Numbered from the stretch's first letter, positions 39,759 through 49,685 are shown. The stretch: 64,000 bases of DNA from Paludibaculum fermentans (GCF_015277775.1 NZ_CP063849.1:1736001-1800000), one strand, 5' to 3'. Notes: a model not told the origin generated them from the letters alone. Program-made: numbers and translations.

Positions 39759-40982
39759 ATGGCGTCCTATTCTGCGATTTTGGGCGTAGGCGGGGGGATT
39801 GCGGCTTACAAGGCCGCCGAGCTCGCCCGCGCCCTGATGGAACGCGACTTCGGCGTCACCACGGTGATGACCGAATCCGCCCAGGAATTCATCCGTCCCC
39901 TCACCTTCGCCGCCCTGACCGGGCACAAAGTGATCACGGAGATGTTCGGCAGCGGCTCCGCCGACGACGTGCTGGCGTCGAGTGTCGAGCATATCCGCGT
40001 TGCGCAAGAGCATCAGGTGCTGGTGGTCGCCCCGGCGACAGCCGACCTGCTGGCCCGCTTTGCGCACGGTCTGGCCAACGATTTCCTCACCACGCTGTAT
40101 CTGGCGTTTGAAGGACCGGTCGTGCTGGCCCCGGCGATGAATACGGCGATGTGGCAGCATCCGGCCACGCAAGCCAATCTCGAGACGCTGAAGGCCCGCG
40201 GGCATGTGATTCTCGATCCTGATGAAGGGCGGCTGGCTTGCGGCACCACCGGTCCCGGGCGATTGCCGGATCCACAGCGCATCGCGGACCGTGTGCTGCG
40301 CGCGCTGACGCAGCGCCACGATCTCGATGGAGAGACCGTCCTGCTGACCGCCGGCCCGACGCGCGAACCGCTGGATCCCGTACGCTTCATTTCGAACCGC
40401 TCGTCCGGCAAGATGGGCTACTCGCTGGCCGAGGCGGCCGCATTGCGTGGAGCCCGGGTTGTGCTGGTGAGTGGTCCGGTGAACCTGCCCGCTCCGGAGG
40501 GCGTCGAACTCGTGCCGGTGCAGACCGCGCAGGAGATGTACGACGCCGTCATGGTCCACCTGGAAGCCAGCAGCATCGTCATCAAGACCGCCGCCGTGGC
40601 TGACTATCACGTAGCCAACGTGCCCACGCAGAAGGTCAAGAAGAGCGCCATGCGTCTGTCTTTGGAACTCGACCCGACGCTGGACATCCTGGCCGAAGTG
40701 GGGCGCCGGAAGCAGGATCGGCTGTTAATCGGCTTCGCCGCCGAGACGGAGAACCTGATCGCGGAAGCGCGCCGCAAGATGCAGACCAAGAACTGCGACA
40801 TGGTGGTGGCCAACAACGTCTCCGCCGATGGCGTGGGTTTTGAAAGCGATCAGAATGAAGTGGTGCTGGTGCTGAGCACCGGCGAGATCCAACCGCTGCC
40901 GCGCGCCTCAAAACGGGCGCTGGCGGATCAGATTCTCGACCAGGTGTTGAGGTTGCGGCTGGCGCTACACCAGCGGCAGTAA
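39759..40982 (+). CDS. coaBC: Bifunctional CoaBC (phosphopantothenoylcysteine decarboxylase/synthetase)
   Basis: A 407-residue enzyme of coenzyme A synthesis. The CoaC half (about 1-185) is a flavoprotein: LGVGGGIAAYKAAELAR, SSVEHIRVAQEHQVLVVAPA (active-site His), VVLAPAMNTAMW and CGTTGPGRLP (flap Cys). The CoaB half (about 190-400) has VLLTAGPTREPLDPVRFISN, NRSSGKMGYSLAEAA and VKTAAVADYHVAN-type sequence, and binds CTP. Together they make phosphopantothenoylcysteine and decarboxylate it to 4'-phosphopantetheine. 12 bp after rpoZ. Confidence 0.96.
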   Translation: MASYSAILGVGGGIAAYKAAELARALMERDFGVTTVMTESAQEFIRPLTFAALTGHKVITEMFGSGSADDVLASSVEHIRVAQEHQVLVVAPATADLLARFAHGLANDFLTTLYLAFEGPVVLAPAMNTAMWQHPATQANLETLKARGHVILDPDEGRLACGTTGPGRLPDPQRIADRVLRALTQRHDLDGETVLLTAGPTREPLDPVRFISNRSSGKMGYSLAEAAALRGARVVLVSGPVNLPAPEGVELVPVQTAQEMYDAVMVHLEASSIVIKTAAVADYHVANVPTQKVKKSAMRLSLELDPTLDILAEVGRRKQDRLLIGFAAETENLIAEARRKMQTKNCDMVVANNVSADGVGFESDQNEVVLVLSTGEIQPLPRASKRALADQILDQVLRLRLALHQRQ

Positions 40983-40997
40983 AGGCCTGAACGGACC

Positions 40998-41861
40998 ATG
41001 GACCGCGACCTGCTCAAGCAGTATCTGGAGTTTTACCGCGACCTGGGCGTGAAGAGTGTCTTCGTGGAGCCGAATGCGGCTCCGCTGGCGGCGGCACCCC
41101 CAGTGGCGGCACCGGCTGCAGCGCCGGTGAGGACGCCCGCTCCGCCGCCTCCGCCCCGCATGGAACCGCCTGTCCTCCGGCCAACCCCTCAGATCGACAT
41201 GAGTAGATCCACCGAGCCTTCTAAGCTGTTTCCCTCTGATTTCCCCGTATCTCCAGATAATGACACTCTCGTCAAGATTCGAGAGGATATGGGTGACTGC
41301 CAGCGCTGCCGGTTGTGTAAGGACCGGAAGACGATTGTCTTCGGGTCAGGGAACGAGCATAGCCGGTTAGTGTTTGTCGGGGAGGGGCCCGGTGCAGACG
41401 AGGACGAGCAGGGATTGCCGTTCGTCGGCCGGGCCGGCCAACTGCTGACACAGATGATCGACAACACCGCCGGCAAGGAGGGCTTCTCCATTCGCCGGCC
41501 GGATGTCTACATCTGCAATGTGGTGAAGTGCCGTCCGCCGGAGAACCGCACTCCGGAAGCAGACGAGATGGAGATTTGCGGGCAATTCCTTTCCCGCCAG
41601 TTGATGGTGCTGAAGCCGCGCGCGATCTGCGCCCTGGGCGGCACCGCCGCGAAAGCCCTGCTGGGCACCAAGGAAGGCATCACGAAGATGCGCGGCAAGT
41701 GGCACATGTGGCGCGAGATTCCGGTGATGCCCACTTACCATCCGTCGTACCTGCTGCGCCCCACCAGCGGCCAGACCGCCAAGCGCGAAGCCTGGGAAGA
41801 CCTGAAGAAAGTTCTGCACTATGTCTATGACGACCCGCCGCGGCCTCTTTCTGACTTTTGA
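40998..41861 (+). CDS. Type 4-like iron-sulfur uracil-DNA glycosylase
   Basis: A 287-residue enzyme that removes uracil from DNA. A short N-terminal helix (MDRDLLKQYLEFYRDLGVKS) is followed by an Ala/Pro-rich linker (about 28-65), not part of the core. The core has CQRCRLCKDRKTIVFGSG (first Cys pair, about 101-104), VFVGEGPGADEDEQGLPFVG (active-site Glu/Asp motif), YICNVVKCRPPENRTPEADE and MPTYHPSYLLR. These are the 4Fe-4S cysteines and motifs of UdgA-type enzymes. The linker may reach a partner protein. Its end overlaps tmk by 41 bp. Confidence 0.92.
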   Translation: MDRDLLKQYLEFYRDLGVKSVFVEPNAAPLAAAPPVAAPAAAPVRTPAPPPPPRMEPPVLRPTPQIDMSRSTEPSKLFPSDFPVSPDNDTLVKIREDMGDCQRCRLCKDRKTIVFGSGNEHSRLVFVGEGPGADEDEQGLPFVGRAGQLLTQMIDNTAGKEGFSIRRPDVYICNVVKCRPPENRTPEADEMEICGQFLSRQLMVLKPRAICALGGTAAKALLGTKEGITKMRGKWHMWREIPVMPTYHPSYLLRPTSGQTAKREAWEDLKKVLHYVYDDPPRPLSDF

Positions 41862-42477
41862 GGGCCTGGACGGCTGCGGCAAGACCACGCAGATGCGGAT
41901 GCTGGCGGAGCGCCTGCGCGCGTCGGGCGAGACCGTGATTGAAACCGCCGAACCGGGCGGCACGGCCATCGGCGGGGCGATCCGGCGGATCCTGCTCGAC
42001 CCGGCCAACGACCACCTGAGCTCGACGGCGGAGATGCTGCTGTACTTTGCGGCTCGCGCGCAGAACCTGGATGAGATCGTGAGGCCGGCCACGGCGCGCG
42101 GCGAGATCGTGCTCTGCGACCGCTGGACGGACTCCACGTGGGCGTACCAGGGCTATGGCCGGGAGTTGGGGGTCGACGTGATCCGCTCGCTCGACCGGAT
42201 TGCCTGCCGCGGCCGGCAGCCGGATCTCACCCTGTGGATCGACGTCGATCTGGAGACCAGCCTGAATCGCGCCAAGTGCCGCAACGAGGAGACCGACTCG
42301 TCCGACCGCATGGACGATCAGAGCCGGGCCTTCTACGAACGCGTGCTGCGCGGGTACGAGGCGCTGGAAGCGGAAGAGCCGGGGCGCGTGGTGCGTGTCG
42401 ACGGCCGCGGCGATCTCGACACTGTGGCCGGGCGCGTCTGGCGCCTCTTCCACGATTACCGGGAGATCCATGTTTAA
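41821..42477 (+). CDS. tmk: Thymidylate kinase
   Basis: A 218-residue enzyme phosphorylating dTMP to dTDP for DNA synthesis. The P-loop is LTFEGLDGCGKTTQMRMLAE (about 10-29), followed by ETAEPGGTAIGGAIRRILLD, the DRW region VLCDRWTDSTWAYQGYGREL, and RQPDLTLWIDVDLETSLNR. Length is normal. The start overlaps the uracil glycosylase gene by 41 bp, and the stop overlaps holB by 8 bp, so translation is coupled on both sides. The pairing of uracil removal and dTTP supply is functionally sensible. Confidence 0.96.
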   Translation: MSMTTRRGLFLTFEGLDGCGKTTQMRMLAERLRASGETVIETAEPGGTAIGGAIRRILLDPANDHLSSTAEMLLYFAARAQNLDEIVRPATARGEIVLCDRWTDSTWAYQGYGRELGVDVIRSLDRIACRGRQPDLTLWIDVDLETSLNRAKCRNEETDSSDRMDDQSRAFYERVLRGYEALEAEEPGRVVRVDGRGDLDTVAGRVWRLFHDYREIHV

Positions 42478-43495
42478 AGACTTCTGGGGCAACCCCATCG
42501 TCGCCGGCGCACTGTGGAAGATGATCGAGACCGATCGGATTCCGCAGACCATCCTGCTGGCCGGGCCGGAGGGCGTGGGCAAGGCTACGCTGGTGCGCCG
42601 CTTCGCCGCCCAACTGCTGGGCGACGCCGAGAAGATCGAGCACGACGACCTGAGCCGCGAAGAGAACCGCGCCATCATTGCCGACCGCGAGAAGTGGCCC
42701 AGCGAGAAACGCTCAGAGGATCCGCTGCTCTTCGCCTCGCACCCTGATTTCCTCACCTTCCCGCCCGACGGTCCGCTGCGCCAGATCTCCATCCAGCAGA
42801 TGCGGCAGGCGAAAGAACGTGCGCAGATGCGGCCGCTGAAGGGCAAGTGGCGCGTCTTCCTGATCGACCAGATGGACCGCGCCAACATCCAGGCCGCCGA
42901 TTCTCTACTGAAGACGCTGGAAGAGCCGCCCAGCCACATGATCCTGTTCGTGACGGCGGAGAATCCGTATGATCTGCCGTCCACCATCCGTTCGCGCTCG
43001 GTGATCTTCTACCTGACTCCGGTGGCCGAAGAAGAGATGAAGGCCTTCGCCAAGGCGAAGCAGTTGAAGGATGCGGAACGGCGCGTGTCGCTGGCGGGGG
43101 GCTGTCCGGGATTGGCGTGTTCGCTGGACCTGGCCGCCTATGAGAAGCGCCGCGGAGTGATGCTGGCCCTGATCGAAGCCGCGTCGGGCCACACGAACTT
43201 TGCCGCCTGGGCGCAGAAGTCGGAGTCTTTTCTGGCCAGCAAATCAGAGAAGCTCGACTATCACTTCAAGCCCCTGTATTCGCTATTGGAAGACCTGGCG
43301 ATCCTGCATGGCGGGGGCAGCCACATCCGCAACCGGGACCTGCGCGAGACGCTCCAAAAGATTGCCGGCCGCATTACTTTCGACTGGCTGAGGCAGGCTG
43401 TCGAACAGGCCGATCTACTGGTCAGCCTGCAACGTCGCAACGTACAGAAGGGTCCTTCCGTCGACAACTATGTAGTGTCGCTTCGTGGTATTTAG
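42470..43495 (+). CDS. holB: DNA polymerase III delta-prime subunit (clamp loader)
   Basis: A 341-residue AAA+ protein starting at MFKDFWGNPIVAGALWKMI. It has ILLAGPEGVGKATLVRRFAA, in which the last Walker A position is Ala; delta-prime does not need ATPase. It continues with SIQQMRQAKERAQMRPLKGK, VFLIDQMDRANIQAADSLLK (sensor region) and TLEEPPSHMILFVTAENPYD, as in HolB. The Cys-rich zinc module of E. coli delta-prime is not evident. It loads the sliding clamp. Its stop codon lies in a hairpin (43491-43512), and the lon terminator follows. Confidence 0.9.
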   Translation: MFKDFWGNPIVAGALWKMIETDRIPQTILLAGPEGVGKATLVRRFAAQLLGDAEKIEHDDLSREENRAIIADREKWPSEKRSEDPLLFASHPDFLTFPPDGPLRQISIQQMRQAKERAQMRPLKGKWRVFLIDQMDRANIQAADSLLKTLEEPPSHMILFVTAENPYDLPSTIRSRSVIFYLTPVAEEEMKAFAKAKQLKDAERRVSLAGGCPGLACSLDLAAYEKRRGVMLALIEAASGHTNFAAWAQKSESFLASKSEKLDYHFKPLYSLLEDLAILHGGGSHIRNRDLRETLQKIAGRITFDWLRQAVEQADLLVSLQRRNVQKGPSVDNYVVSLRGI

Positions 43496-43512
43496 CCGCC
43501 CGCACGGCTAAA
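43491..43512 (+). other. Hairpin over the holB stop codon
   Basis: TTTAGCCG (43491-43498) and CGGCTAAA (43505-43512) pair perfectly over 8 bp around a 6-base loop. The holB TAG (43493-43495) is in the first arm. It is followed by A, not T, so it is not a classic plus-strand terminator, but it may protect the mRNA end. Confidence 0.4.
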
Positions 43513-43514
43513 AA

Positions 43515-43546
43515 ATCGGCGTGCCGGACATAGCCGGCACGCCGAT
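43515..43546 (-). terminator. Intrinsic terminator of lon
   Basis: ATCGGCGTGCCGG (43515-43527) and CCGGCACGCCGAT (43534-43546) form a perfect 13-bp stem with a 6-base loop. On the minus strand it is followed by TTTTTT, a textbook intrinsic terminator, 36 bp after the lon stop. Confidence 0.93.
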
Positions 43547-43581
43547 GCTTGCAACAAAACCATTCAACGAAACAGACTGCG

Positions 43582-45945
43582 TTACGCGCTGAGAATTTCG
43601 ACCGGAACGGGCTCCGGCAGCAGGTTAGGGATCGCCTCGCGGAACACATCGTCGATCCGCGTGGCGAAGAAGAACTGCATCTCCTCGCGCACATGCTTGG
43701 GCAGGTCGCGCAGATCCTTGCGGTTCGCTTCCGGCATGATCACGCGGTTGATGCCGGCGCGGCGAGCGGCCAGCACCTTCTCCTTCAGGCCGCCGATGGG
43801 CAGCACGCGGCCGGTCAGGGTAATCTCACCGGTCATGGCCGTATCGTGCCGGGCCTTCTTCTTCGTATAGAGCGAAGCGAGAGCCACGGCCAGCGTGATG
43901 CCGGCCGAAGGACCGTCCTTCGGGATGCCGCCCGACGGCACGTGGATGTGCACGCCGAAGTCGGAGAACGCCTGGGGATCGATGCCATACTCCTCGGCAT
44001 GCGCCCACAGGAAGCTCTGGGCCGCCTTGGCCGACTCCTGCATCACCTCGCCCAGTTGCCCGGTCAAGGTCATGCCCTTGCCCTTCGGCAGCAGCGTCGC
44101 CTCGATGTAGAGGACATCGCCGCCCGCCGGAGTCCAGGCCAGGCCCGTGGAGACACCGGCCGGCAGATTCTCGCGTGCCGGTTCGGGCACGTAGAACTCC
44201 GGTCCCAACAGCTCCACCACCATGGCTGAGTCCATGGCGATCGCCTCGGTGCGGCCCTCGGCGAACTTCAAGGCCGCCTTGCGGCAGAGGCGCGAGATGC
44301 CGCGCTCCAGGTTCCGCAAGCCGGCTTCCCGGGTGTACGACTCGATCAACTTGCGCAGACCGTCGGCCGGGAACGTCAACTGCTCTTCCGTCATGCCCGC
44401 TTCGGTCATCTGCCGCGGGATGAGGTATTTGTTCGCGATTGCGACCTTCTCCTCTTCGCTGTAACCGGCCAGCCGCAGCACTTCCATACGGTCGAGCAGC
44501 GGTTGCGGCAGGCTGTCCAGGGTGTTCGCCGTCGTGACAAACATCACCTTCGAGAGGTCGAACGGCAGATCCAGGTAGTTGTCGCGGAACGTCGAGTTCT
44601 GCGCCGGATCCAGCACTTCCAGCAGCGCCGCCGCCGGATCGCCCCGGAAGTCGCGGCCCAGCTTATCCACTTCGTCCAGCATCAGCACCGGGTTGTTCGC
44701 ACCCGAGCGCCGGATGGCCTGGATCAGCCGGCCGGCCATGGCACCGATGTAGGTACGCCGGTGGCCGCGCAGTTCGCTCTCATCGTGCAACCCGCCCAGG
44801 CTCATGCGCTCGAACTTGCGGCCGAGGGCACGGGCGATGGACTGGCCCAGCGATGTCTTGCCGACGCCGGGCGGTCCGACGAAGCAGAGGATGGGCGCCT
44901 TGGCTTTGGGGTTGCGCTGCAGCACACCCAGGTGTTCCAGGATGCGCTCCTTCACGTCCTCCAGGCCGTAGTGGTCGTCGTTCAACACCTGACGGGCGCG
45001 AGCGATCTCGAGGTTGTCCTCGGTCTGCTTGGTCCATGGCAGGTCGAGCACGAGGTCGAGCCAGGTGCGCAGGACGTGGCGTTCCGGCGACTGGTCCGGC
45101 AGGCGCTCAAAGCGCTTGAACTCGCGTTCCGCTTCCTTGCGGGCTTCGTCCGGCAGCACCGTCTCGGCCAGCCGCTTGCGCAGCTCCTCGGTCTCGGCCT
45201 TGGAAGGATCGTCCTCACCCAGCTCCTGCTGGATGGCCTTCATCTGGCGCCGCAGCACGTAGTCGCGCTGCTCTTTCGACATCTCTTCCTGCGCCTCGGA
45301 GACGATCTTCTGGCGCACTTCCAGGACACGGATCTCTTCCGTCAGGTATTGCACGGCGAGTTCCAGCGCTTCCTTCAACGTGGCGGCAGAGAGCAGCGTC
45401 TGCAGCTTCTGCATGTCGAGGTTGAAGGCCGTCGACAGCAGCCACATGAGCTGCTGCGGGTCGTCGGCGTTGGTCATCAGATTCGAGATCTGCTCCGCCG
45501 CCTGCGGATTGATGCGCTCGATGGCCTTCGCGGCGACTTCGAACAAGGCGGTCTGCAGCGCCTTCTCTTCCGTGGAATGATCGGCCGCGAGCGGCATGGG
45601 CGATGCCTTGGCGGTCAAGTAGCCGCCCGTCTGCTCCACGCCGATGATTCCGACGCGGTCGAGTCCGGCGACGACAATTTCAATCAGGGCCGGAGAGGTC
45701 CGCAGTACTTTGCGGATTTTCGCGCGGGTCCCGAAGTTGTGCAGATCCGAAGCTCCGGGGGCTTCATTGGCGGGATCGCGCTGGGCGAGCAGGATCAGCT
45801 CGCCTTCATGGTCCTTGATGGCGGATTCCACCGCGGCGCGAGAGGCGTCGCGGCCCACCGACAGAGGGAGCACCAGCTTCGGAAAGAGCACGATGTTCTT
45901 CAGGGGAAGCACCGGCAATGTGACGAACTCGATTTGGTCTGGCAT
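43582..45945 (-). CDS. lon: ATP-dependent protease Lon
   Basis: A 787-residue protease. N-terminal substrate domain (VLPLKNIVLFPKLVLPLSVG), then the helical region (MKAIQQELGEDDPSKAE), and the AAA+ domain with Walker A FVGPPGVGKTSLGQSIA (about 353-369), Walker B MLDEVDKLG, and the protease domain with PKDGPSAGITLAVALASLYT (catalytic Ser) and GGLKEKVLAARRAGINRVIM (catalytic Lys). It removes misfolded and short-lived regulatory proteins in the cytoplasm. The start is ATG 45945, 131 bp from the clpB stop. Length is normal. Confidence 0.97.
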   Translation of the reverse strand: MPDQIEFVTLPVLPLKNIVLFPKLVLPLSVGRDASRAAVESAIKDHEGELILLAQRDPANEAPGASDLHNFGTRAKIRKVLRTSPALIEIVVAGLDRVGIIGVEQTGGYLTAKASPMPLAADHSTEEKALQTALFEVAAKAIERINPQAAEQISNLMTNADDPQQLMWLLSTAFNLDMQKLQTLLSAATLKEALELAVQYLTEEIRVLEVRQKIVSEAQEEMSKEQRDYVLRRQMKAIQQELGEDDPSKAETEELRKRLAETVLPDEARKEAEREFKRFERLPDQSPERHVLRTWLDLVLDLPWTKQTEDNLEIARARQVLNDDHYGLEDVKERILEHLGVLQRNPKAKAPILCFVGPPGVGKTSLGQSIARALGRKFERMSLGGLHDESELRGHRRTYIGAMAGRLIQAIRRSGANNPVLMLDEVDKLGRDFRGDPAAALLEVLDPAQNSTFRDNYLDLPFDLSKVMFVTTANTLDSLPQPLLDRMEVLRLAGYSEEEKVAIANKYLIPRQMTEAGMTEEQLTFPADGLRKLIESYTREAGLRNLERGISRLCRKAALKFAEGRTEAIAMDSAMVVELLGPEFYVPEPARENLPAGVSTGLAWTPAGGDVLYIEATLLPKGKGMTLTGQLGEVMQESAKAAQSFLWAHAEEYGIDPQAFSDFGVHIHVPSGGIPKDGPSAGITLAVALASLYTKKKARHDTAMTGEITLTGRVLPIGGLKEKVLAARRAGINRVIMPEANRKDLRDLPKHVREEMQFFFATRIDDVFREAIPNLLPEPVPVEILSA

Positions 45946-45960
45946 TGGGCTCCTTAGAAA

Positions 45961-45991
45961 AGCTCTCAGCTGTCAGCTCTCAGCTTTCAGC
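45961..45991. repeat. Heptanucleotide tandem repeat between lon and clpB
   Basis: Four 7-bp units of AGCTNTC (N is C, G, C, T) run from 45961 to 45988, followed by AGC. The units are exact except for the fifth base. The array lies 15 bp upstream of the lon ATG, within its leader. Such repeats can expand or contract by slippage. Confidence 0.75.
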
Positions 45992-46076
45992 CTGTTCAAT
46001 TACAGTGTTCTCGTTGCTGCTTCTTTGATTGCGGCCGGCGGGTTTTGGGTTCCGCGCCGGCACGCAATTCGACTTA

Positions 46077-48686
46077 CTACTGAGCGGCGACCGGCTCCCG
46101 TTGTTCGAAAACCAGTTCGCCCCGTTGGGCGGATACATAGATGTGCTGGCCGTCCTTGATCTTGCCTTCCAGCAGGGCCCGCGCCAGGCGCGTCTCCAAC
46201 TCGCGCTGGATGGCACGCTTCAAAGGACGGGCGCCGTAGTCGGGTTCGTACCCCACGCGCACCAGGTGATCCTTGGCTTCGTCCGACAGATCGAGCGAGA
46301 TGTGCCGGGCCGCCAGGCGCTTGCGCACCAGGCCCAATTGGATATCCACGATGCGCCGGATGTGCTCGCTCCGCAAGGCATGGAAGACGACAGTCTCATC
46401 CACACGATTGAGGAATTCCGGCCGGAACGACTTGCGCAGTTCTTCGAGCACGGCGAGCTTCATCATCTCGTAGGCCGTACCCGCGGTCTCGCCCGAGTAG
46501 TTCCGGATGCGGTCGCTGCCCAGGTTCGACGTCATGATCAGGATGGAGTTGCGGAAGTCCACCGTGCGGCCCTGGCCGTCGGTCAACCTTCCGTCGTCCA
46601 ACACCTGCAACAGCACGTTGAACACGTCCGGGTGCGCCTTCTCAATTTCGTCCAGCAACACCACGGCATAGGGACGGCGCCGGATGGCCTCAGTCAACTG
46701 GCCACCCTCTTCGAAGCCCACGTAGCCGGGCGGTGCGCCGATGAGGCGGGCCACCGTGTGCTTCTCCTGATACTCCGACATGTCCAGCCGGATCAGGGCT
46801 TTTTCGTCGTCGAACAGCGTCTCGGCCAGGGCGCGGGCCAGTTCGGTTTTGCCGACGCCCGTGGGCCCCAGGAACAGGAAACTGCCGATGGGCCGGTTCG
46901 GATCGCTCAGGCCGGCGCGAGCCCGCTGCACGGCCTCGGCCACCACCTGAACGGCTTCGTCCTGCCCGACCACTCTCGTATGGAGCTGGCTGGCCAGGTG
47001 CAACAGCTTGTGCAACTCGCCTTCCAACAACTTCGTGACCGGAATGCTGGTCCAGCGCGCCACAACGTGCGCGATATCCTCTTCGTCGACAACCTCTTTG
47101 AGCAGGCGTTTGTTGCTCTCCTGCTCATGCAGGCGCTGCTCTTCCTCGAAAACAGACTTCTCCAGCCCGATGAGGGTACCGAACTTCAGCTCGGCCACCT
47201 TGCTGAGATCGTAGGCCCGTTCGGCGATATCGATCTCCCGCTTCGTGTCCTCGATCTTTTCGCGCAGGGAGCGCAGCCGCGAGACGGCGTCCTTCTCGCT
47301 GGTCCACTGCGTCTTCAGCGCGTTGGTCTCTTCCTTGAGGGAGAAGATCTCCTCCTCCAGTTTGGCCAGCCGCTCGCGCGAGGGATCGTCGGTCTCTTTC
47401 TTCAGCGCCTGCCCTTCGATCTCGAGCTGCATGGTGCGGCGCATCTTCTCGTCCAGCTCGGACGGCATCGAGTCGATCTCCGTCCTCAGACGGGCGGCCG
47501 CCTCGTCGACAAGGTCGATGGCTTTGTCAGGCAGAAAACGGTCCGTGATGTAGCGATTGGACAGCGTAGCCGCGGCCACCAGCGCGGAATCCTTGATTCG
47601 CACGCCGTGATGGACCTCGTAGCGCTCCTTCAAACCGCGCAGGATCGAGATGGTGTCCTCGACGCTGGGCTGGTCGACGACCACCGGCTGGAAGCGGCGC
47701 TCCAGGGCGGCGTCCTTTTCGATGTACTTGCGGTATTCGTCCAGCGTCGTGGCGCCGATGCAGTGCAGTTCGCCGCGCGCCAGCATGGGCTTCAGCAGGT
47801 TGCCGGCGTCCATGGCGCCTTCGGCCTTCCCCGCCCCGACCACGGTGTGCAGCTCGTCGATGAACAGGATGATCTGGCCTTCGCTGGAGGAGACTTCCTT
47901 GAGCACGGCCTTCAGCCGCTCTTCGAATTCGCCGCGGAACTTGGCTCCGGCGATCAGGGCGCCCATGTCGAGGGCGACCACCTTCTTGGACTTGAGGCCT
48001 TCCGGCACGTCGCCGCGCACAATGCGCTGGGCGAGGCCTTCGGCAATGGCGGTCTTACCGACACCGGGTTCACCGATGAGCACCGGATTGTTCTTGGTGC
48101 GCCGGGACAGGACCTGGATGACACGGCGGATCTCTTCGTCGCGGCCGATCACCGGGTCCAGCTTGCCCTGGGAGGCCATGATCGTCAGATCGCGGCCGTA
48201 CTGCTCCAACGCCTGATAAGTGGTTTCCGGATTCTGGGAGGTGACGCGCTGGCTGCCCCGAATGTCCTTGATCGCGGCTTCCAGCTTCGTGCGATCGCCC
48301 ACCACCTGCCCGGCTACGCCGTTGCCGGCCTGCAGGGCCAGCAGGATGTGCTCCACCGAGACGAAATCGTCCTTGAGCTTCTTGGCTTCCTGCTCGGCAT
48401 TGCCGATGACCGCGGCCAGACGCTGGGTCAGGTACATGCCCTGGCTACCGCCCCCGGAAACCTGAACCTTGGGCAGCTTGTCCAGCTCGGCCATCAGGCG
48501 GCGGTGCGCCGACTCCAGGTTCACTCCTGCTTTCAAGAGGATAGAAGGCGCGAGGCCGTTCTCCTGCTCCAGCAGGGCCAACAGCAGGTGTTCATTGTCG
48601 ACCTGTTGGTGCGACAACCGCGCGGCGAGAGTCTGGGCGCCGCGGATGGCTTCCTGTGACTTTTCAGTGTAGCGATTGAGGTCCAT
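46077..48686 (-). CDS. clpB: Chaperone ClpB (AAA+ disaggregase)
   Basis: An 869-residue hexameric ATPase that dissolves protein aggregates with DnaK. The N-domain begins [20 protein letters not shown] ([15 protein letters not shown]). NBD1 has Walker [19 protein letters not shown] (about 204-221) and [20 protein letters not shown]. The coiled-coil M-domain is about 400-530 ([35 protein letters not shown]). NBD2 has Walker [18 protein letters not shown] (about 604-620) and [10 protein letters not shown]. The start at 48686 and the length agree with ClpB. The 130 bp to lon include the tandem repeat; a distinct heat-shock promoter is not obvious. Confidence 0.97.
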   Translation of the reverse strand: MDLNRYTEKSQEAIRGAQTLAARLSHQQVDNEHLLLALLEQENGLAPSILLKAGVNLESAHRRLMAELDKLPKVQVSGGGSQGMYLTQRLAAVIGNAEQEAKKLKDDFVSVEHILLALQAGNGVAGQVVGDRTKLEAAIKDIRGSQRVTSQNPETTYQALEQYGRDLTIMASQGKLDPVIGRDEEIRRVIQVLSRRTKNNPVLIGEPGVGKTAIAEGLAQRIVRGDVPEGLKSKKVVALDMGALIAGAKFRGEFEERLKAVLKEVSSSEGQIILFIDELHTVVGAGKAEGAMDAGNLLKPMLARGELHCIGATTLDEYRKYIEKDAALERRFQPVVVDQPSVEDTISILRGLKERYEVHHGVRIKDSALVAAATLSNRYITDRFLPDKAIDLVDEAAARLRTEIDSMPSELDEKMRRTMQLEIEGQALKKETDDPSRERLAKLEEEIFSLKEETNALKTQWTSEKDAVSRLRSLREKIEDTKREIDIAERAYDLSKVAELKFGTLIGLEKSVFEEEQRLHEQESNKRLLKEVVDEEDIAHVVARWTSIPVTKLLEGELHKLLHLASQLHTRVVGQDEAVQVVAEAVQRARAGLSDPNRPIGSFLFLGPTGVGKTELARALAETLFDDEKALIRLDMSEYQEKHTVARLIGAPPGYVGFEEGGQLTEAIRRRPYAVVLLDEIEKAHPDVFNVLLQVLDDGRLTDGQGRTVDFRNSILIMTSNLGSDRIRNYSGETAGTAYEMMKLAVLEELRKSFRPEFLNRVDETVVFHALRSEHIRRIVDIQLGLVRKRLAARHISLDLSDEAKDHLVRVGYEPDYGARPLKRAIQRELETRLARALLEGKIKDGQHIYVSAQRGELVFEQREPVAAQ

Positions 48687-48914
48687 AGTTGAGTACCGTA
48701 CGAGCTCAAGGCGAGTCTATCACACTTGAGCAAATCCTTATATGAAAACGTGAGCGTTCAACTGTCAGATGTAGAAGCCCACCCCAAAGTTTCAGCTTTC
48801 CAGATGATTCCCGGGAGATGGCGATCCTGGTCGAAGAGATGGCTCCGCCTGCCTTATCGGCGGATCCGAAAGGGACCTCCGGCTCACGCAGGGGGGATTG
48901 TCGATGAACGGAAG

Positions 48915-49685
48915 CTAATTTTTGGCGAGGACTCGGAAATCCCAGATCTGGATCTCGCCCTCGCCCTCGGCGTACTGAACCATGGCGTACTCGCCGGGCG
49001 TCAGGGGCTTCGTCGGCCAAACCTTATACAGGTCGTCGCTCAACTGCTGGCGGAAGACCTCCACCAGATCCATCTCGAAGCTGACGAGATTGGTCACCGG
49101 CTGGCGGATCCAGACGGCTACCTCGCGGGTGCCCTTGCCGGGCTTCAGCCGCACGATGGAGAAGCGCTGGACATTGGCGATGCGGAAGTAGAAGTTCGGG
49201 ACCAGTTCAGGGACCGAAACGGCGGAGTTCTCGCCGGGCAGTTCCAGCACGGCCTTGTTGGAGATGATGGGCAGGGGCGACATGGCTTTGAGGATCGAGC
49301 GCTTCTTGTCGCCGCGCATCTTCATCTCAGCGGTCTTGACCTCGACGACTTTGTCGTTCTCGACGAAATAGACTCCGGAATCGACCGGGATGCGGCTGAT
49401 CTCGCGTTTCAGCGCACGGTCGAACTTCTCTTCGGCGTCCTCGATGGCGGCGTCTTTCTTCTCAGCCTCGACCCGTGATTTCCGCTCGCCCTCGGTCTTC
49501 TTCAGGTCCACCAGGTCCAGCGGGATCTCTTCCCAGTCTCCGCGTTCGGCGGAATAGTAACGGACGCGGTCTTCCAGTACCTTATATTCGGTCACGGAGT
49601 GGTAGCCGCCTTCTTTGAGATACAGCTTGAAGGTGTCGGCCCAGGCCAGGGCGGCCAGGAAAATCAGAGTGAGTACGACGCGCAT
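48915..49685 (-). CDS. Secreted protein of unknown function
   Basis: A 256-residue protein with a short signal peptide (MRVVLTLIFLAALAWA). It is rich in charged residues: RKSRVEAEKKDAAIEDAEEK at about 67-86 is likely a helix. The start of the mature part (DTFKLYLKEGGYHSVTEYKV) and the end (GEYAMVQYAEGEGEIQIWDF) are beta-strand-like, and TREVAVWIRQPVTNLVSFEM may be an Ig-like strand pair. I do not recognise a family. The divergent neighbour (aldo/keto reductase) starts 19 bp away. Confidence 0.62.
   Translation of the reverse strand: MRVVLTLIFLAALAWADTFKLYLKEGGYHSVTEYKVLEDRVRYYSAERGDWEEIPLDLVDLKKTEGERKSRVEAEKKDAAIEDAEEKFDRALKREISRIPVDSGVYFVENDKVVEVKTAEMKMRGDKKRSILKAMSPLPIISNKAVLELPGENSAVSVPELVPNFYFRIANVQRFSIVRLKPGKGTREVAVWIRQPVTNLVSFEMDLVEVFRQQLSDDLYKVWPTKPLTPGEYAMVQYAEGEGEIQIWDFRVLAKN

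Noticed and set aside
44503-45957. A 484-codon plus-strand open frame
   Set aside because: Antisense to lon.
46029-48659. An 876-codon plus-strand open frame
   Set aside because: Exact antisense to clpB, which has every expected motif.
48687-48780. Heat-shock (sigma-32-like) promoter or CIRCE element before clpB
   Set aside because: TTGAAC and CATATA-like boxes are too close together (about 9-13 bp) for either sigma-32 or sigma-70, and no CIRCE inverted repeat is present.
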